Positions 51,906 to 62,954 of a stretch of 64,000 bases of DNA are shown piece after piece. Below the pieces are notes generated by a model, which was not told the DNA's origin, ran no database searches, and saw only the letters and a list, made by a program, of their open reading frames with translations. Position 1 is the first letter of the stretch. Each line of letters starts with the position of its first letter. The position numbers were made by a program, and so were the translations under genes. This DNA is from Sycobia sp. Sy_11 (lineage: Eukaryota; Arthropoda; Insecta; Hymenoptera; Epichrysomallidae), in contig JACCIC010000039.1 of NCBI GenBank assembly GCA_018907035.1, forward strand, positions 2,051,501-2,115,500, read 5' to 3'.

Positions 51906-51969
51906 TGAAAGAGAGGAATAAATTCGAGAAAAAAGTCGACAGATCCTGAAAAACGTGAATATTGAGATT

Positions 51970-52000
<31 letters not shown>

Positions 52001-52695
52001 GGGGAGTGGGGGGGAGAAGGAGGAAAAGACCGGTATATTACCGGAACATTTTTTTTCGGGGAAGCCTGTATAGAGTAAAGGTAAATGACCGCGGTGGTCA
52101 ACCTTCCTCCCCCGCTCATCACCCCGCCCCTCCGCCAGTATTCTCCAGAGATCCAAAAATTCTTCTTTTTCGTCCACTTCATTTTGATTCCTCCTCCGCG
52201 CCGCATAACGCGCAAGCACGTTCCCCCGGCCGCCCTCGATGTTTGACCCTGCATTAGTCACTTCCCACCCCCCCGCCGCCATACGCCGTTTCACCGTCCC
52301 GTCCCGCCGTCCCGCTCCCGTCGCTCCGCATTTTCGTCGTCCTTACGATCACATCGTAATAGGGCTTTTTTTCCCGACCGACGGGTCTCTCCCTTACATC
52401 CCCCCCTCCAGCCGCCCACGGCCAACATTGCGCGAAACCCGCTCGTTTCATTTCCGGCCCCCGCGAATGCATCGTCATGATAACGATGAATAAATAAGCG
52501 CGCGTCCTCGCGTCCTCTTCCCTTTGGTCAATATCGCGGCCTATCTGGGTGGCGAAGATATAGGGCTCGAAGGCGTTTATTTACGGATCCTCTTACACTG
52601 ACGTGTCCCTCAGCCGATCAAAGTTGCAAAAGCAGGATTGATATATCGATTGGCCGAGAGATGTGCGCGTTGCGGAAAAATGTAGAAATAAACTC

Positions 52696-52731
<36 letters not shown>

Positions 52732-53023
52732 CGCCCAACAGAAAAGAATTCCCTCAAATAACTTTGTCAATGCATTTGTTATGAACGTACAAAGAGAGCA
52801 CACGAGTTATATATTATAAATTATCACAAAAACAAATCGTTATAAATGTCACGGGCTTTTCCCGCGTGTGTAACTCTGTTTCCCCTCCCCCCCTCAGCCA
52901 CTCTGTTCTTTCCCTCGCCCTCTCTCGGTAAAATATATAATACATGATGCATGCGCGCGCGCGCGCGTGTGCGTATGTGTGTGTTTAGCAAGTGCACCAG
53001 AGGGGTCTCTCATTCTCCCCCAT

Positions 53024-53066
<43 letters not shown>

Positions 53067-54734
53067 AACAATCGTAAAAGTTTTATGACACACGGCGCCC
53101 ATACATGCACTGGCCCAGATAAAAAGATATCGCAATAGAAAGAATGAGAGATGGTGAGAAATAGAAAGGGAGAGAAAGAGAGAGAAAGGGGCGAGAGAGG
53201 GAGACGGAAATAGTAGGGCAGATTAGGTGGCAGACGGCGCACTCTCAAATAGCGCTGCACGTGCTTCTCCGTAGCTTTAATTTAACAATAATATACGTGT
53301 ATATATTACATGCATACTACCTCAAACTCTAGTTATAGGTCTAATAGAATAACCGATCTTCGAAAGAAGTTAGTAAGTTCAAGTCCTAATTCGAATTCAT
53401 CGCCAAACAAAATTTGTGCCATTTTTGAGCTTGCATTTTCCAAACGCTACATATTGACATTTTGCGCCCGATCCCTGAAACGCGAGTGAAACGCGGAATA
53501 ATAACAAAGTCCGGAGATACTGAGGAAATCCTGGCACGAAAACATTGAATTGTCTTGAAACAAACGTATCGCGCTCCCCCCTCCCCTTATCTATCGAAAT
53601 CAAACAAATTATTACACTTCTTTAACATGTACAGTTCTATTTCTATTCGCAAACAAAATTAGATCCAACGCACACAGTCGGAGTAATCGGATACCGTGCC
53701 GAGGCATAAATTTCATTTATATGCGAGCAAACCTCGTAAATATATAATAATAATAATTTTTTGTAAATTCGTCTCCGCGGAGCGCGATGGTTATTTATAT
53801 TGTTTTTTTTTGCTGACGCCATCCACGTTTTAAAGATAATTCTTTCAATACGTAGTTATACGTACAAGATTCTCCGCCTTTTTGTTTTTTGACGGTTGGA
53901 GCTGCGTAAAAAGGGATAGTTTTGAAAACGCGCCTTTAAAAATGCATAGGCGAGCAAAAAATTGCAACGTTCTATTTTAACGGAATTCAATGTTTTTGCG
54001 CCAATGTTCCACATTTCTCGGCAATGTTTGTTCTTTTGTTTATGGTTTTTACGTCATTTTTCAGCTTCTTCAGGGAGCATATCGTGAAATAATATATATT
54101 AAATTATGAGGATTATTGAGGGGGCGTCGAAAAGCTCGCGACGGTAACGTGGCGTCATCGGCTCGCGCGTCGTATTTTTCAACCTTTGAGTCGAGATTTC
54201 GATTTGCACAAATTGTGACGATGTCGTATTTCATTTCTATTGGCGACGAGTAGAAAAGTAGCACAAAATGCTTCGAAATCATTCAATCGAGAGACATTTT
54301 CTTCGTATCACGACCGTCAATTATTATTCCCTTCAATATCGAATCATTTGATATGCGCACGCCGGTGCCCTTGCAGCTTTTCTTTTTTTCTTTTTTTCTT
54401 ATTTTTTTTTTTTTGTAATTTGAGAAGGAAAGCAGATGAGCGAAAAAGGATATAATCAACTGTCGGGCTACTAAGTTATACGTCTCTAACGTGTACAATA
54501 TAATAAAAACGACCCAGGCGCGCCGGCATGGCGGGACTGGCGCGAGAGTGCAGAGCAGCATATCGAACCGGAAGCTCTCGCCCTCACGCTCGTCCATGTA
54601 AGGTAGAAACCGGCAGAAAGACCGCGAAGGGGGGTGGCAGCGGGTGAAGGGGCATGGGAAGAGAGACACGGAGAGGGGGGCACACAGGCATTATTTGCCC
54701 TGAATGAGATGCGTCGTCTGCGGCCTTGCGCGCG

Positions 54735-54772
<38 letters not shown>

Positions 54773-54836
54773 GAGAAAGACACTCATCGATTCGTCACGT
54801 GGCTTTATAATGCTGCCGACTTGTTTGCGCGCCCCG

Positions 54837-54893
<57 letters not shown>

Positions 54894-55279
54894 CCTCTTA
54901 CTTCCTCGCTGCTCGAGAGAACAATGCCCGCGATGTGCACCGCTCCAGCACGCGCGCGCAAGGAGTCGAGAAAGGAGCTCCTGATGCGCGATACGCTGTG
55001 CCTTTAAGTTTGTGCCAAGAATATATATATATATGCATAGGAGCGTAGTCCAAAAAGGGGGCACGCCCCCCTCCGACCGCCTGATTGTAACACTTGCGCG
55101 ACGTTCGTTCGCCTATTCCCGCAACGCGCGCACGTTATGATTGGCCGTCATATCGAGTTATACGAAGAATATATAAGAGGCCCTCACAATGTCGACGAGC
55201 TCAACTGAGTGCACAATTTAATATTTCCCAATTTGATAATTCCCAATAATATTGTCCAAGGCGGTAAAAAGGTTTTTCC

Positions 55280-55350
<71 letters not shown>

Positions 55351-57517
55351 ACCCGTGTACCGGAATGCGAATCCGAAAATTTTTTTATTCAGTTTTTTTT
55401 TTGTTTTTCGTGAAACTGAGAAAAACATTGTTTTTTATTTCTTATTCTTCAAATCATAACAAGCAAACAGTTGCGAATTGTTTTTGAAATTTAGATTTTA
55501 GAAAATTTGACTAAATTACCAATCGCAGTTCGCATTTTTGAAAACTTGAAGATGATACTTTCCATGTAAATCTTAATTATTAAGCATTTTGAAGGACTCA
55601 AATCAAAAAATTGCACTGATGATAAGGCTGTGCAAAACGATGTCACATTTGCATTTACAAAAAAAAAGTTTGAACAACTGTATTTACACTATTTACGATT
55701 ATTAAAACAAAAGGCATGAATTTTTATTATCCCGAAAATGTTATCTACAATTATATAAGTAGTAAATAAAATATAAAATAATCCTGGCGGATTAATCTTA
55801 TAGAGTTTACGTTTTGATCTTTGCTTAAAATGGTCTAAATTTTTTCCTAATCAATAAAACAATTTCGATTTAAACAATGCTCTAGTCTGTTTAACGAAAA
55901 ATAAAAACAGACCTCCGGATTAAAAAAAAAATAAAAAATAAATAAAACACAATGCGAAGCGTGGCAAAGATTTTTTTGTTTACCCAAGGACATTATTACC
56001 GCAAACCGGAAGATATGCACAGCAACAGGACTGACCAGAACTAATTAATACGTCTCTCATTAATATATAGGATACGTTGAATAAACATAGACAGAGGAGG
56101 GATGGGACGTGATTAACAATCGGCAATGTTAAGCCGACGACGCCGGGTCTCCTTGCGGCTGTAAGTATAATAACGACGACAGCCATTGGTACCGACAGTA
56201 AGAAAAAAAATAATAATACGCACTCGGATACAATTGCAATTAATCTTTATCGAAAGTCGATTATATGGGATTGCTTTGTGTCGGCGTATTACGCGCATTG
56301 TTTACTTCCTTTATTGGCTTTTTCTTTTTCTTTTTTCTTTTTTTCTTTTTTTTCTTTTTTTTCTTTTATCGTCGATTCAATTTCGCGACGACAGGTGCGC
56401 GCTTTGAATTTGCGACCGGACCCCCGTGCGCCGACGATGTTATGACACCTGGACTTCATAAAAACGACGGCTTCTTTTCCGCGCGCTATAACCTGCGCGT
56501 ATACTCGAGCCCGTACGAACGAGCATGCGTATTCTAGATAGAACGAGAGGTCTTTTGTGTAGTACAAGAACATTTGTTGCATCAACGAAGAAAGGAATTC
56601 TTCGGACTTTGCTTCTTTTTTTTTTTTTTTTTTAAATTTTCTTCGCATTCCCACATTGTCGTTATTTGGACGGGTATAGAATTGCACAAGAAATTATTAA
56701 AGAGCTGCTCAAAAAATGGGAAATATTTATATAACAGTAGTTGTGAGAAACAGTTCTCGTACGCGTTTACCTCTCGTCGCACTTTTTCACTGGAATCGAG
56801 TCAGGATGTAAAGCTGCTCCTCGAGCTGCTCTGATTCCGGCACATTCTTCGAAATTATTCTGCTATTAATTAATTTAAGAAAAGGTCACACGATACTGCG
56901 CGTTAAATCGTCAATTTCTCGAGCGTTGGTAATTTTTTCGAAAATAATTAAAAAAAAAAAAATAATAAATAAACCCGAAACCACAGAATGTTTCTTTACT
57001 CATTAAGACCACCTTGTTATATTAAAACGAGTGCTGTACTATTATAAATCAAAATGAACATATAAACTACTTTCTTAGACGCGAGTCGACTATATAAATC
57101 GTCTATACAGTCTCTATGTATCGTATCTTTTAATAAAGTAATGACGAAATATTTTTGTTTGAACTAAAAAAGTGTTTTTTATTATAAAAAAAATATATTT
57201 AACTATATTAACCGATATAGATGAAACTATTTTTTTAATGTAAAAAACAATATTATTAATTATTTTAAAAAGAATTTATTTAAAGTGACTAAATCAAAAA
57301 GTAAAATTTAACAAATTCATGTTCTTAAAATCATTAATCGTACATTAATAAGCATATAATTCATTTTAATATCACATTTGTTAAAAATAAAAAATGTTCC
57401 AAAAATTTCTCGCCCGGTAGATCAGAATTGTCATTGTAACTCGCATACGACGCGCAAACAATTATAAATGTAATGTTTGAGCCTGAAATTAGGTGCCTCG
57501 CATTACGTACAATACAA

Positions 57518-57579
<62 letters not shown>

Positions 57580-60500
57580 TAATACAATAAAAATAATGGA
57601 AAAATTTGTAAATAAACATTCTTCAATACAATATAATTGATATAGTTTACGCTAAGTCGCTTACAAAGTTTCAGATTACGAAAATGTCGAATAAATTAAA
57701 ATAATAAAATTTCGTCTCTTAGTTGGTTAAGCTATACGATATCACAAAAATTGTGTTTTTCTCAAATACTTATTTAAATCTAATAGATATTTTTTAATGT
57801 AAACAATCGAATTTTTTAAAATAAATTTGAGGTTTTTGTACATCAAAGAAACAACTCAACATTACAAATCCATAAATTACTTATGTTGAATAAATGATTA
57901 AGCAATGGTATCCCGATAAAGCATTTATTTAATTTAACATACATTTCATTGGATCTAAAAAAAGGTTTTTTCAGTAACCGTCTGAACTGAAAGAAAAAAT
58001 GATAATTCCAAAAAGGGTTTGCAATTTTACAATTCATGAAAAAATATCATATTTTAATTTATAAGAATATATAATTTTAAAAATACAAGAATAACATTTA
58101 AAAAATTCGAATGGATTCTTTATTCATATTATTGAACTTTCTTTGATATTTTTTTTTATCATTTTTGTTTTTCGAATCCCGACGAGAGTAAAATACTCCG
58201 AAAATCCTAAAACCTAGCTCGTATTAAATTTATTGCGAAACCGACTTACTAAGAGCACAATCCCACTTTGACCAGCTAATGATTTACGTATCGATTAATG
58301 ACTTATTAAAAGTTAAATTTGTTGGTAAATACATGGGAATAATATTGGCAATAAATCGATTTGTTTACATGTTGAAACGCCAGCCTGGCAACGCGTATGC
58401 GCGCGCTTAAGAGAGCGTTCGGAACGAGCCTGTTATTTGGATTTTATCGAACGGTGCGGTATTCGAGGTATGGTTATAGCCGTAGTGCCAAAGTCAAGAG
58501 CTAAATGACACTCGTAAAAGCATATTACATTTATAAGTGTGCGTGTTTATATATATATATATATATACACACAATATACATACACTCAAGAAAAGACGCG
58601 CGGTTCATATTAGATTAACAACAAATGAGCAAACCGTTTATATTTGCGCGGGAATTCGATTAAATGCGCGCTCCGGCGTGAATTCGAGCGAGACCGACGG
58701 CCTCGTATCTTCACTTTTCCTTCCTCTTATCCGTTATACGAAGGCGTTCATTCCCTGTCTTTCATTACATCACGAAAGCGTCACGACGATTTATCGTTGT
58801 GAACGAGTATTATGTAAAATCGCAGATCGGCGCCCGATGTTAATCGCGAGACCACGACGCGTCCTCGTCACAACGTCGAAACGGCTATGAAACACGGTGG
58901 CAAATATGTAACGAGAGAATGGAAACAAAAAAAAAAAAAAAAAAAAAAAGAAAGAAAGAAGAAGAGCGGGTACGAACGAAGGCGGCGACGAACGCATTAT
59001 CGACGATTGTTTCTCACGCGCGCGAGGGCTACCCGTTAATTACGTTCGTCGATCTGCATTTCTCACACTGAATCCGTATCCTCCGCCTATTCCAGGCGTA
59101 TACATTTCGTCGATTCGCGCGCCCGCTACTTCTTTATCATTACGGTTTTACAGTCGGACGCGCGGCGTTCGGTTCGCGCGCCAAAAACAAAAACGACGGC
59201 CGACAACGCGCCCCGAACGTCCGGGCCGAACGCGATTATTTATTTATTTATTTATTTTCTTTGGATTTTTTTTTTTTTTTTTTTTTTATTCTCGGGTGCG
59301 ACGTCGCGTCGGCGGCGTCGAGCCGTACAATACGCCATTGTGGCATTACGCTCGTTTAGGGGGGCGGGGGGGGGCCCCCCTCACACGGCACGCGGCATAC
59401 TGTTGCTCGAGAATAAGGCGAGCACAGCGAGAGGTAGTGTGTTAATATCGCCCGCGCGACAGTCCCGCCCGTTCCTTTCGATTTAGCGCTTGTTTATACA
59501 TACATAGTGGGACAATTATTCCAAAAATCCGTATCAAAAGGTATTATTTGGATCATTTTGACGACGTGTATGATAAAAGTACGTTTACAAGGTGTACATT
59601 AATTACCAAAATTGTTCGTAAATACGTCATATACGGCGAGCTTGTAGATTTAAATTATTCCATTCGCCGCGATTGAGAATTTCTTGGAAAAATTATGTTC
59701 AGCCCAATTCTCTTATCAAAAACTGTATAAACGATGCGCAACGTTCAGTCGAGTAACAAGAGGCTTCTAATTTGTATTCGTAACTTGTGACCGGTAGTAT
59801 GATTTCGGAATGTCGAGATAAATTACATTGTTGTAAAAGCAAGGATCTAACGCTATAGAAATACTTATGCCTATCCTTAATTGAACGTTACCTGCCCCCC
59901 CCCCCCACATAGACACTCTTTGGGGAAAGAGATTGATTAACTCGTATAGATGGTTAAGGGTATGAAATTGCAATAAAAAAAAAAAAAAAAAAAACCGTGT
60001 TATAAGCGCCGACGATGAGCATTAACGCGCGCGCCCGTACTATCATAAATTAAGCTGTAAAAACAAAAAAAAAAAAAATAAAAAAGAAGCATTGGAATTA
60101 ATCTCTCGGCGAGAGAATAATAAATTACCGGGAGAGACAAATTCCGAGTAATCTAGTTAATGCCGAGTAGTACACTAATTAATATAAGAGCGCCGCTGGC
60201 GATTTGAAGAAGAACAAACAAAAAAAAAATTGAAACATATGCGTCAACGAGATTGTTTAAAAAATTTAAAAAGTATAAAAAGAACTCGTTATTTTTCATA
60301 CGTAAGTCTGGTAACGTCCGTTTTTTTCATGCGCACAAAGTCGTGAAAAACAAACAATTTCGATTATCGAGCGTTCGCTTACAATTTAAGGGCCCGTAGC
60401 ATAAATTACGTAAGATTTCTTAGTTTCTTTTTTTTCAAATTGTTTTAACCCTCGTCCAATCCATCCGAAGGCCGTCACTTGTACAAATCATTCCGATATC

Positions 60501-62338
60501 CACGGATTCTAAATACCAAAGCGCTGTATTGACTTTACAAGAGGTGCAGCGCAGATTTCATTGGGTAATGTTTTTCCGCGATCGAGGAGACGGTCTGTCG
60601 ATATCTTTTATCGTTTCATCGTCATTTTTCAATTGCCGGTATCCATTTTTCACGATCTATAGCGATTTGTTTCGCAGCATTCGGTGCACAGGGCCAAAAG
60701 TTATCTTTGCTCGCCGTTTATATCGATACAACGAATCGTCTCGTTGCCCTTTCAAGTTTGGCACTTTTTTTTATTGCTACAATCAAAATTTCACCTACGA
60801 ACGATTGACCTTATATCGCGGGGACACTAATAAACGTATCGAGATTTCCTGACAATTTTCGGCCGGTAATTTGCTGTTTTTTTTTTTTTTTTTTTTTTGT
60901 TTTATTTATCTTCCAATTTTTCAAAAGAACGCGAAACTCTGAAAAAGCCGGCTGCATTTTCAATTTGCTTAATCAAACACGACGCTGGCACAACAACAAA
61001 GCCCCCGTCTGGAAAAATACGATTCGTATAGAAACAGCAGGTCTAACGGTCTACCACGCACGTTTATGTATATTTCGAATTGTATAACGAATTCATTAGC
61101 ATCATACGCTTTATTTTAAATCCACGTATAAATTTTATATATCAGATCAATGCGAAAGATAAGAAATATGGAAACGAGGCGGTTAACAGAGCTATTGTCG
61201 AGCATCGACTGTTATCCGATCGTCGCCTCGTATCGGTGCGATAATTTAAAAATACCCACCTGTCTTGCGGGCGTCAAAAAATTTCCCAACCTCTTCCCTT
61301 TACACCCGGAAAATCTCGTTGCTCGCCAATAAAAAAAAAAAAAAAAAAAAAAAATCTATACGATACACGCACCGAGGAAGGCGATCGTCTTTCGCGCGCC
61401 GACGAATTCTCAGCCTCAATATGTATACATTAAATTCGTATCATCTGTGCACCGACTTCTTCGTCTGCTATAACTCGACTTTTTACACGCAACACGGGCA
61501 ACGGAACAGGTGGGTAGCGAGGCAAAAAGTGCAACAAAAAAAAAAAAAAAAAAAAAACAGAGCGAAAAAGAGCAAAAAAAAGGCAAAAAAAAAGGCAAAA
61601 AAAAAAAACCACTCGCACGCACAAACACAAACGCCTCACCTTGATCCCGCTGCGCCCGTTCTGCTTCAGCAGGACGTTCTCCGGCTTCATGTCGCAGTGT
61701 ATGATCTTGTTCTTGTGAAGCGCGTCGAGGCAGAGGAGCAGCTGGTGCGCGAACTTGCGCACCAGCTGCATACGGAAGCCCTGGAACTTGTTCTTCTTGA
61801 TCAGCTCGTAGAGATTTACGCTGAGCAGCTCGAACGTGATGCACATGTGAAAGCGAAACATGAACGAGTCGAACATGTGTATCACGTTCATCTTGTTCTC
61901 CTTGTCCTGCTCCCGCAGATTCCTCAGTATCCTGATCTCCTCCTGGGCCTGCCTGTGGAAGCGCTCCTCGTTGCGCATCATCTTCAGCGCGACGTACTCC
62001 TGATTCTTGTGGTCGTAGGCCTTGACCACTTGGCCGAAGCTGCCCTTGCCGATGACCTTGAGCACCTCGTACCGATAGGCCACGTGGTCGTGTATCACGT
62101 GTATGTACGAGCCCTTGTCGTTGTCGTAGCTGCTGTTGTTGGGCATGTCGACGATGCCGGGCCTCTTCTGCGCCTTCGCCCCGATGAAGTAGATCTGGGG
62201 ATAGGCGTAGATCTCGGTCTGCTCGAAGGGGGTCAGCTTGTCGCGGTAGAGCTTCAGCACGACCTCCGGCGTCACCATTATCGGCTTCGGCTTCAGGGCC
62301 TTGCTGGCCGGCGACTGCAGCTGCTGCTGAAGTTGTTG

Positions 62339-62388
<50 letters not shown>

Positions 62389-62954
62389 TATGATGATGCT
62401 CGTCGCGATCCGTCGCTACCGCGGCGGCCGTCGTCACGGCGGCGACCGTCATCGTCGTCGTCGTCGACGACGGCACCGCGGACTTGGTCAGCGGCGGTTT
62501 ACAGCCCTCGTAGTCGAAGAGGACGACGAAGGGCGAGCTCGTCTGGCTGTTGGAGCTGCTGTGCTGCTGCTGCTGCTGCTGCTTGCTGCTGGTGATGATG
62601 GTGATGGTGGTGGTGATGGTGCTGATGGCCGAGCAGCCCGTGGCCCACGGCGACGACCCCGGTGGGCTGCTGCTGCTGCTGCTGCTGCGGCAGCGGCTCC
62701 GAGGCGAGGCTCTGCAGGCTGCCGTTGGCGCTGGACGCGAGGCTGGGCAGCAGGCTCGGCAGGCCGCCGGACGACGAGGTGTCGTCGAGGCAGGCGAGGG
62801 CTCGGGGCTCGCCCGTGGCCTTGAGGAGGATGCTGCCGGCGAGCAGGGGCGGCAGCTGGCCGCCGCCGCCGTTGCCGTCGCCGTAGGCGTTCGCCTGTAG
62901 CTGCTCGAGGGAGATGCCACCGCCGGAGTGCGGGGCGGGCCGCGAGAGCGGCAT
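34245..62954 (-). CDS. Dyrk2: DYRK2-class dual-specificity kinase (smi35A)
   Basis: Product: class II DYRK Ser/Thr kinase that autophosphorylates an activation-loop tyrosine; vertebrate DYRK2 acts in stress, cell-cycle and Hedgehog regulation. Exons on the minus strand: 62954-61640, 39052-38342, 36262-35769, 34386-34245, GT/AG throughout (phases 0,0,2), about 886 residues. The ATG at 62954 has an in-frame TAG five codons upstream. Seen: a low-complexity N-terminus (Ser/Leu, polyHis, polyGln), a DYRK-homology region ([17 protein letters not shown]), glycine loop GKGSFG (302-307), ATP-binding K324, catalytic HCDMKPEN (D421), DFG (441-443), the activation-loop block SRFYRAPE with tyrosine Y455, and the [19 protein letters not shown] block, all close to human DYRK2. 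After the kinase domain ([10 protein letters not shown]) come polyGln, a long Gln/His-rich insert (exon 3), and a Ser/His/Asp tail ending [10 protein letters not shown] that is much longer than in vertebrate DYRK2. Exon 1 has one surplus base at 62583-62584 that shifts the frame between the N-terminus and the kinase domain. Confidence 0.93.
34387..35768 (-). other. Kinase intron 3
   Basis: GTGAGT donor at 35768 and an acceptor after a T/A-rich tract at 34387; 1.38 kb. Contains a (GA)n tract at about 35014-35046. No exon seen inside. Confidence 0.85.
36263..38341 (-). other. Kinase intron 2
   Basis: GTGAAT donor at 38341, GCGGTAG acceptor ending at 36263; 2.08 kb, AT-rich, with an (AT)n tract at about 37429-37472. 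No exon seen inside. If it were not removed, the upstream frame would run about 54 codons past the donor to a stop at 38180. Confidence 0.85.
40145..40278 (-). other. Exon-like fragment inside kinase intron 1
   Basis: After an acceptor-like TTTTATTTTGTTATTAG, the minus strand reads 44 codons with mixed, protein-like composition ([18 protein letters not shown], ending NPYRNSEH) to a TAA. Codon use is balanced against an AT-rich background. Family not recognised. It could be the terminal exon of a nested gene or a decayed copy. An overlapping frame starting at the ATG just after the same acceptor reads a short hydrophobic peptide, so the coding frame is not settled. Confidence 0.25.
42749..42799. 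repeat. (CT)n microsatellite
   Basis: About 25 CT units. Confidence 0.95.
43054..43106. repeat. (TA)n microsatellite
   Basis: About 25 TA units; a shorter one lies at about 43225-43244. Confidence 0.95.
44026..44089. repeat. (AT)n microsatellite
   Basis: About 31 AT units. Confidence 0.95.
45280..45998. repeat. Cluster of (GA)n, (CT)n and (AT)n arrays
   Basis: (GA)n at about 45280-45302, (CT)n at about 45444-45472, (AT)n at about 45521-45557 and 45697-45746, (CT)n at about 45977-45998. The open frames here are repeat translations, not genes. Confidence 0.9.
46086..46171. repeat. (GA)n microsatellite
   Basis: About 40 GA units, uninterrupted from about 46111. A smaller (GA)n follows at about 46314-46340. 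Confidence 0.95.
46805..46967. repeat. (GA)n followed by (AT)n
   Basis: (GA)n at 46805-46848, then about 70 bases, then (AT)n at 46922-46967. Confidence 0.92.
47749..48122. repeat. (GA)n followed by two (AT)n arrays
   Basis: (GA)n at 47749-47817 with one GG break, (AT)n at 47915-47972 and again at 48078-48121. Confidence 0.92.
48739..48790. repeat. (AT)n microsatellite
   Basis: About 25 AT units with one GAT interruption. Confidence 0.9.
49532..49580. repeat. (AT)n microsatellite
   Basis: About 24 AT units. Confidence 0.92.
50725..50803. repeat. (CT)n microsatellite
   Basis: About 36 CT units with one TTT interruption near the end. Confidence 0.95.
51072..51123. repeat. (CT)n microsatellite
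   Basis: Two CT runs separated by one extra T. Confidence 0.93.
51835..52000. repeat. (AT)n followed by (GA)n
   Basis: (AT)n at 51835-51901, then (GA)n at about 51972-52000. Confidence 0.93.
52080..52500. promoter_or_regulatory. GC-rich, C-skewed island in kinase intron 1
   Basis: CpG- and C-rich stretch (CCGCCGCCATACGCCG, CCCGTCCCGCCGTCCCGC) that stands out from the flanks. No recognisable protein. Possible intronic promoter, enhancer or alternative first exon. Confidence 0.3.
52696..53061. repeat. Two (CT)n arrays
   Basis: (CT)n at about 52696-52728 and about 53029-53061, with a CG-alternating GCGCGCGCGCG run between them (about 52953-52967). Confidence 0.88.
54738..54890. repeat. Two (CT)n arrays
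   Basis: (CT)n at 54738-54769 and 54839-54890, separated by about 70 bases. Confidence 0.93.
55140..55206 (+). promoter_or_regulatory. TATA core promoter candidate, antisense in intron
   Basis: Plus-strand arrangement: inverted CCAAT (ATTGG) at 55140-55144, TATATAAG at 55170-55177, and an initiator-like TCAACT at 55201, 31 bases after the first T of the TATA. Upstream sequence is CpG-rich. It is antisense to the kinase gene and has no ORF downstream, so any product would be non-coding. Arrangement is seen; activity is inferred. Confidence 0.4.
55286..55346. repeat. (AT)n microsatellite
   Basis: About 30 AT units. Confidence 0.95.
57523..57577. repeat. (AT)n microsatellite
   Basis: About 27 AT units. 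Confidence 0.95.
58380..59480. other. GC-richer part of kinase intron 1 with G/C tract
   Basis: CpG-rich intronic stretch with long A and T runs. At 59359-59380 it carries G6-C-G9-C6, whose centre (59369-59380) is a perfect G6C6 palindrome. No ORF with protein-like content. Confidence 0.4.
62565..62605 (-). other. Single-base frame break in kinase exon 1
   Basis: The CAG/CAA run is interrupted by one extra base (plus-strand GCTTGCT, the TT at 62583-62584). Upstream, the frame from the ATG at 62954 reads protein-like sequence through polyHis into polyGln. Downstream, the kinase frame is shifted by one. Exon 1 is 1315 bases although its end is phase 0, so exactly one base is in surplus. Confidence 0.85.

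Larger units (their letters stand above)
39053..61639 (-). other. Kinase intron 1, 22.6 kb
   Basis: Donor AAG/GTGAGG at 61639, acceptor CCTCGGCAG ending at 39053, between the catalytic loop and the DFG motif. It is AT-rich overall, but 42-56 kb is crowded with (AT)n and (GA/CT)n arrays and contains GC-richer islands. No additional kinase exon could be recognised. Alternative first exons or non-coding transcripts could sit in the islands, but the sequence alone does not show them. Confidence 0.85.

Noticed and set aside
53355..53400. AGTTCAAGTCC resembling a tRNA T-loop
   Set aside because: The flanking bases do not form a T-stem and the rest of a cloverleaf is absent.
57700..57760. tRNA A-box-like TTAGTTGGTTAAG
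   Set aside because: No B-box, anticodon arm or acceptor pairing follows.
61265..62824. A 519-codon plus-strand open frame with polyLeu and His/Arg runs
   Set aside because: It is the antisense shadow of the kinase exon and its CAG repeats.
62430..62920. Kinase start at the in-frame codon near 62920
   Set aside because: The read upstream of the CAG run in that frame is Ser/Ala/Arg/Pro noise; the other frame is protein-like and starts at 62954 after a stop.
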